A stretch of 64,000 nucleotides of DNA. Source: an uncultured Clostridium sp. (GTDB lineage: Bacteria; Bacillota_I; Bacilli_A; RF39; UBA660). The stretch is from assembly GCA_902493795.1 (NCBI GenBank), contig CABUQZ010000005.1:16827-80826 (forward strand), in the 5' to 3' direction. Under the pieces are notes generated by a model. It made no database searches and was not told the DNA's origin. It saw only the letters and a program-made list of their open reading frames with translations. This document shows positions 61,801 through 64,000 of the stretch, piece by piece. The position numbers and the translations under genes were made by a program. The number at the start of each line of letters is the position of its first letter. The first letter of the stretch is position 1.

Positions 61801-61830
61801 AATTAATTAACTTAATGCCAAAAATTCTGC
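61790..61830 (-). terminator. Rho-independent terminator upstream of the two-component operon
   Basis: On the minus strand GCAGAATT ... AATTCTGC (61823-61830 and 61797-61804) followed by TTTTTTT. It would stop transcripts from the decayed gene at 61942-62163. Confidence 0.65.
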
Positions 61831-61941
61831 ATCTAGGAATTATTAGAGAGATAATTATGATTGTCCACTTTGACACCCAACATTTTTAAATAGTTATAAT
61901 CAGTTAATATACTAAAAAACTACCAAACATCTCATTTTTTA

Positions 61942-62163
61942 CTATCTTGATACTTCTAACTTAAATAATCTATCTTTATCATTTATCTTCAAAACATTTT
62001 TAGGAATTTTTTCTAATAAATTTCTAGGAAGATTATCGTAATGTGGAACAATAGGTATTATTGCAACTTATTTATTTTTTAAAATACTTATAATATCATC
62101 ATAGCTGTTCATATAATCTTTATATCTAATATCAAGTCCATATGATGTTAAATATATATTCAT
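61942..62163 (-). pseudogene. Decayed gene with an in-frame TAA, possible peptidase E (S51)-like remnant
   Basis: With a perfect AGGAGG ribosome binding site and ATG at 62161-62163, the frame reads MNIYLTSYGLDIRYKDYMNS and continues to ILKNK, then TAA (62068-62070), then VAIIPIVPHYDNLPRNLL to a TAG at 61942. The start resembles peptidase E/class I amidotransferase-like proteins, whose usual length is above 200 residues, so the gene has both a nonsense codon (AAA to TAA would explain it) and a large internal or 3' loss. Confidence 0.55.
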
Positions 62164-62235
62164 AGTTTTTCCTCCTATTATCAACACGAAAAATAAGCAT
62201 TCATTTTTAACTTATTTTCTTATCTTATTCCATTA

Positions 62236-62850
62236 CTACTCTTCCTCTATAATTCCAACACCAATTTCTATATTTGGATACTTTTCCTTTATTTCAGTTT
62301 CAATATCATCATAACAAAGTTTCTCAAGTCTTAAATATTTTTTATTTTTAAGTTCTAAACACAAAAATGAAGTTGAATCACGCATTGATATTTCCTCACT
62401 GATTTTTAATATATCATCTGTTTTCACTGTAAAAGGATATAAAGCATCAATATAGACAAACCAAGAATTAGTAACTAATAAACCTACTCCCATAAAATTA
62501 GAAGAATACTTTATCGTATTTGGTAAATTAATTTCTTTATTTATATCATTAACAAACAAAAGTAAATCCCCACTCTTTTTTAATTTTTTATAAAGTTTGC
62601 TATTTTTAAATTTAACAGTTTTATTTTCTCTAAAGAAAATTCTAAATAACTTAAATCCAAGTATAAATCCAATAATTGGAGAAATAACAATTCCTAAGAA
62701 AAATATAAAGATAAAATATTCCGATGAACTAAAAAAAATAATAGAAAAAATATTAAAACTAAAGAAAAAAATCAAAGCTAACACTGAAGAAAATAAATCT
62801 CTCTTATTACTTCTTGATGACACACATAATACCTCTTCAATAAAATCCAT
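62236..62850 (-). CDS. Membrane protein of unknown function
   Basis: A 204-residue protein with two membrane helices (about residues 20-45 and 47-70), very Phe/Ile-rich, followed by a cytosolic domain of about 130 residues with beta-rich character (NSWFVYIDALYPFTVKTDDILKISEEIS). The soluble part is reminiscent of PH-like domains, without a clear match. The ribosome binding site is GGTGA. It lies between the sigma/anti-sigma pair and the two-component system. Confidence 0.6.
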   Translation of the reverse strand: MDFIEEVLCVSSRSNKRDLFSSVLALIFFFSFNIFSIIFFSSSEYFIFIFFLGIVISPIIGFILGFKLFRIFFRENKTVKFKNSKLYKKLKKSGDLLLFVNDINKEINLPNTIKYSSNFMGVGLLVTNSWFVYIDALYPFTVKTDDILKISEEISMRDSTSFLCLELKNKKYLRLEKLCYDDIETEIKEKYPNIEIGVGIIEEE

Positions 62851-63012
62851 AAATTCACCACAATTCTTTTTTTTTATATCATAAATTCATTTTAGCCCAT
62901 CAATTCTATAATTTAATAAATTAAGGATAAATATAACATTAAAAAAAATTTAACAGCATAATACTCTCTATCTAAATAAAATATGGCTGTTTTTTTATAT
63001 TTCAATTATAAC

Positions 63013-63044
63013 AAAAAAGAACAAATCATAAAATAACTTGTTCT
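63013..63044 (-). terminator. Rho-independent terminator after the anti-sigma gene
   Basis: 7-bp stem AGAACAA/TTGTTCT (63018-63024 and 63038-63044), followed on the minus strand by TTTTTT. Confidence 0.65.
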
Positions 63045-63071
63045 ATAAATTACAAAATAAAATAAAAACAC

Positions 63072-63650
63072 TTACTCAATAGGTTGTAATCCTTTTAATA
63101 AATCTTTTCCATATACACCAAGTTCTGACTCAATTGAAGTAAATGGTATAGATAAAATATACTTATCATCAACTTTATATTCTAATATATAAATTCCAGA
63201 ACCAACATCTTCTGTTTCTCCCAATATATTAATTACATCTTTATAAGTCATATTAGGTTGTAATTTTTCTACATCCTCTCTTGTCACATTAGTTAAATCT
63301 TTTTTTGGTTTATCTTCCTTATTATCTAATATTTTATCTAAAACTTCACTATTCTCTCCTTTTTTATAGGCATCATATACACTTATTATTTCTCTTTTAG
63401 AATAACTACTTAAATCTTCTACTTCTATTCCTAAAGACTTTAAGTAGAAAACTGCAGCATTATACTCTCTTTCAATTTTCATAGCATACGCTGTATAAGA
63501 AGTTAAAATAGTTACACATAAAATGAAGGCTGCAACAATAAATCTTTTTAAATAAAAGGTTCCATTATATTCTTTCTTTTCATTTACTATCTCACTTATA
63601 AACTTATCATCAATATTTCCCATAGATTCAAATAACATTTTATTTTTCAT
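63072..63650 (-). CDS. Anti-sigma-factor-like single-pass membrane protein
   Basis: A 192-residue protein. The N-terminus LFESMGNIDDKFISEIVNEK is the cytosolic start seen in anti-sigma proteins paired with ECF-type factors. One membrane helix follows (FIVAAFILCVTILTSYTAYAM, about residues 37-57). The extracellular end has QPNMTYKDVINILGETEDVGSGIYILEYKV, a SmpA/BLIP-like fold element. Its ATG overlaps the sigma gene stop by 4 nt, so the two are coupled. A signal outside the cell may release the sigma factor. Confidence 0.78.
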   Translation of the reverse strand: MKNKMLFESMGNIDDKFISEIVNEKKEYNGTFYLKRFIVAAFILCVTILTSYTAYAMKIEREYNAAVFYLKSLGIEVEDLSSYSKREIISVYDAYKKGENSEVLDKILDNKEDKPKKDLTNVTREDVEKLQPNMTYKDVINILGETEDVGSGIYILEYKVDDKYILSIPFTSIESELGVYGKDLLKGLQPIE

Positions 63651-63934
63651 AAATTATATCCTTCCTTTTCCAAATATTCTTTTAAACCTAACCTAACTCT
63701 AAACAAGATAGATTTAACATTATTTTCGTTCATATCATATTGTTTAGAAATATCTTTAATTGAACTAGCAAACCAATATCTTCTAACAAATATTTTTCTA
63801 TTTAATGGTGGTAAAGATTCTAAATATTCATTAATAAAAGATAACAATATTTTTTCATCATAAATGCCTTCTGAAGTCTTATGGTAGTGTGTAGAGTTTC
63901 TACAACATCTACCTACTTTTTCTTTATATTTCAA
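63647..63934 (-). CDS. Sigma-70-family factor, region 4 only (probably truncated)
   Basis: A 95-residue reading frame. Region 4 is clear: ESLPPLNRKIFVRRYWFASSIKDISKQYDMNENNVKSILFRVRLGLKEYL, as in ECF-type factors. The first 27 residues look like part of the linker (CRNSTHYHKTSEG). No region 2 is found: the frame is closed by a TAG seven codons before the TTG start, and nothing protein-like precedes it within the 66 nt before the window edge. Normal factors have about 160-190 residues, so it is either broken or region 2 lies in another frame beyond the edge. Confidence 0.7.
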   Translation of the reverse strand: MKYKEKVGRCCRNSTHYHKTSEGIYDEKILLSFINEYLESLPPLNRKIFVRRYWFASSIKDISKQYDMNENNVKSILFRVRLGLKEYLEKEGYNL

Positions 63935-64000
63935 CGATTTTCTATATTTTTCCTAATCACTCCCTTTTTGAAGTGTTTTTTATATAGAATATCATTTTTA

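Overview
The window is about 64 kb of very AT-rich bacterial chromosome, dense with genes and almost entirely transcribed from the minus strand. Gram-positive (Firmicutes/Bacilli-type) signals are plain: strong GGAGG-type ribosome binding sites, GTG and TTG starts, both RNase HII and RNase HIII, ParE/ParC, RbgA, the ylbD-ylbE-ylbF-rsmD gene order known from Bacillus, a YdjH/YdjI-like pair, and a LexA box of the Bacillus type. TGA is used as an ordinary stop (for example at 20609-20611), so this is the standard bacterial code and not the Mycoplasma code. Base composition, compact gene sizes and the set of lineage-specific membrane-anchored proteins suggest an uncultured gut member of the Bacilli near the Erysipelotrichia/RF39/Mollicutes-related groups. 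That placement is an inference.

Layout. 0-8.8 kb: HAD phosphatase plus transketolase, cardiolipin synthase, a membrane-anchored serpin, TspO, and a LexA-controlled Y-family polymerase with its YolD partner. 8.8-12 kb: a translationally coupled pair of unknown genes (one with an HEFAH metalloprotease motif) and another unknown gene. 12-17 kb: a five-gene metal efflux operon (ArsR, free HMA protein, Zn/Cd ATPase, CopZ, CopA) behind a promoter with a palindromic operator. 17-22 kb: PHP-domain protein, DUF488-like protein, two plus-strand unknown genes, a frameshifted small gene and two tRNA genes. 22-31 kb: rnhC, a repeat-bearing membrane protein, an SPFH/Tim44-like pair with a pilin-like protein, and the rsmD-ylbF-U32-ylbE-ylbD group. 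31-45 kb: topoisomerase IV with an extra gene between parE and parC, two tandem paralogues of unknown function, priA, rnhB, a membrane-anchored polysaccharide deacetylase and rbgA.

45-64 kb is the accessory part. It starts with a small island (RhuM, KilA-N, SWIM zinc finger, HD hydrolase, two decayed genes). Next comes a roughly 2,630-residue surface protein with a transglutaminase-like Cys-His-Asp core, carbohydrate-binding modules and 16 tandem Ig-like repeats. The end holds a DUF7666-like protein, a GNAT acetyltransferase, an AgrC/AgrA-type two-component system, a decayed gene, and an anti-sigma/sigma pair whose sigma gene appears to lack region 2.

The most notable observations are these. 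The LytTR response regulator has Asn in place of the phosphoacceptor Asp and is also frameshifted by a 34-bp tandem duplication; removing one copy restores a full LytTR C-terminus that overlaps the kinase start by 8 nt. Four other small genes carry clear inactivating lesions. The serpin has a large insertion and a long reactive loop. The metal operon combines Cu and Zn/Cd exporters, with the HMA domain split off from the Zn/Cd ATPase.
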